From Chlamydiia bacterium (GTDB taxonomy: Bacteria > Chlamydiota > Chlamydiia > Chlamydiales > SM23-39), in contig JACQAR010000001.1 of assembly GCA_016194825.1 (NCBI GenBank), positions 1 through 14,970 on the forward strand: a stretch of DNA of 14,970 nt, read 5' to 3'. The notes beneath the pieces were generated by a model, which saw only the letters and a list, made by a program, of their open reading frames with translations, had not been told where the DNA came from and searched no databases. Below, piece by piece: positions 14,862 through 14,970 of this stretch. The translations under genes were made by a program, and so were the position numbers. Each line of letters opens with the position of its first letter. Position 1 is the stretch's first letter.

Positions 14862-14970
14862 TCAAGTTTTCTCTTTCTTGGCAATGAGAGGGTGTTTCAC
14901 AACAAATACTTCGGCGAGTTTTTGGATGATTTTGAGCCTATTTTCGATCCAAAAGGCAGGGGTAATATCA
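14862..14970 (-). CDS. C-terminal end of an unidentified gene (start beyond window)
   Basis: The frame enters from the right edge and ends at TGA 14862-14864, giving 35 residues: ITPAFWIENRLKIIQKLAEV followed by a basic tail (KHPLIAKKEKT). The uninterrupted frame, the amphipathic helix-like sequence and the 24-base spacing to the next gene's start support a real gene end. It is too short to assign to a family. Confidence 0.55.
   Translation of the reverse strand, partial: DITPAFWIENRLKIIQKLAEVFVVKHPLIAKKEKT

Overview
The window looks like a chromosomal segment of a member of the Chlamydiales, probably an amoeba- or arthropod-associated ('environmental') lineage rather than Chlamydia itself. 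The grounds are the mix of genes: a chlamydial-style RuvB beside Dcd, a SpoIID homologue, an HtrA next to a presequence-protease-like M16 peptidase, a very large uncharacterised protein with two hydrophobic lobes near its C terminus, and small lipoproteins. Base composition looks intermediate (by eye somewhat under 50% GC), which would fit some environmental families better than others. No family can be fixed from the sequence alone.

Layout. Positions 1-1638 hold three minus-strand genes: a CNNM/CorC-type membrane protein running off the left edge, a small membrane-anchored coiled-coil protein, and a dCTP deaminase that has lost its N-terminal quarter. From 1718 the plus strand carries ruvB and a spoIID homologue that overlap by 4 bases. 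Next comes the signal recognition particle RNA (ffs) with a clear promoter, converging on mazG (minus). A divergent 1065-residue protein of unknown function fills 4735-7932. A 59-residue minus-strand lipoprotein follows. Then come a plus-strand BioD-like/DRTGG protein and a PreP-like M16C protease coupled by a 4-base overlap, and htrA with its own promoter.

The right end (13495-14970) is accessory in character. An imperfect long inverted repeat built partly from degenerate GGGCAN/AGGCAN hexamers follows htrA. After it comes a HigBA/Gp49-type toxin-antitoxin pair on the minus strand. The pair is bracketed by two copies of a 24-bp sequence that is the 3' end of the neighbouring lipoprotein gene, stop codon included. 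This looks like a two-gene cassette of about 774 bp inserted at the 3' end of a gene without a recombinase of its own, and it is the most unusual structure in the window.

Three housekeeping or virulence-related genes carry lesions. dcd lacks its first ~57 residues. The M16 protease has a one-base frameshift and an Ala in place of the catalytic Glu of its zinc motif. htrA has lost about 235 bases spanning the catalytic Asp and changes frame at the joint. These may be real decay or assembly errors. The sequence alone cannot decide, but their concentration in one window argues for checking reads before drawing biological conclusions.
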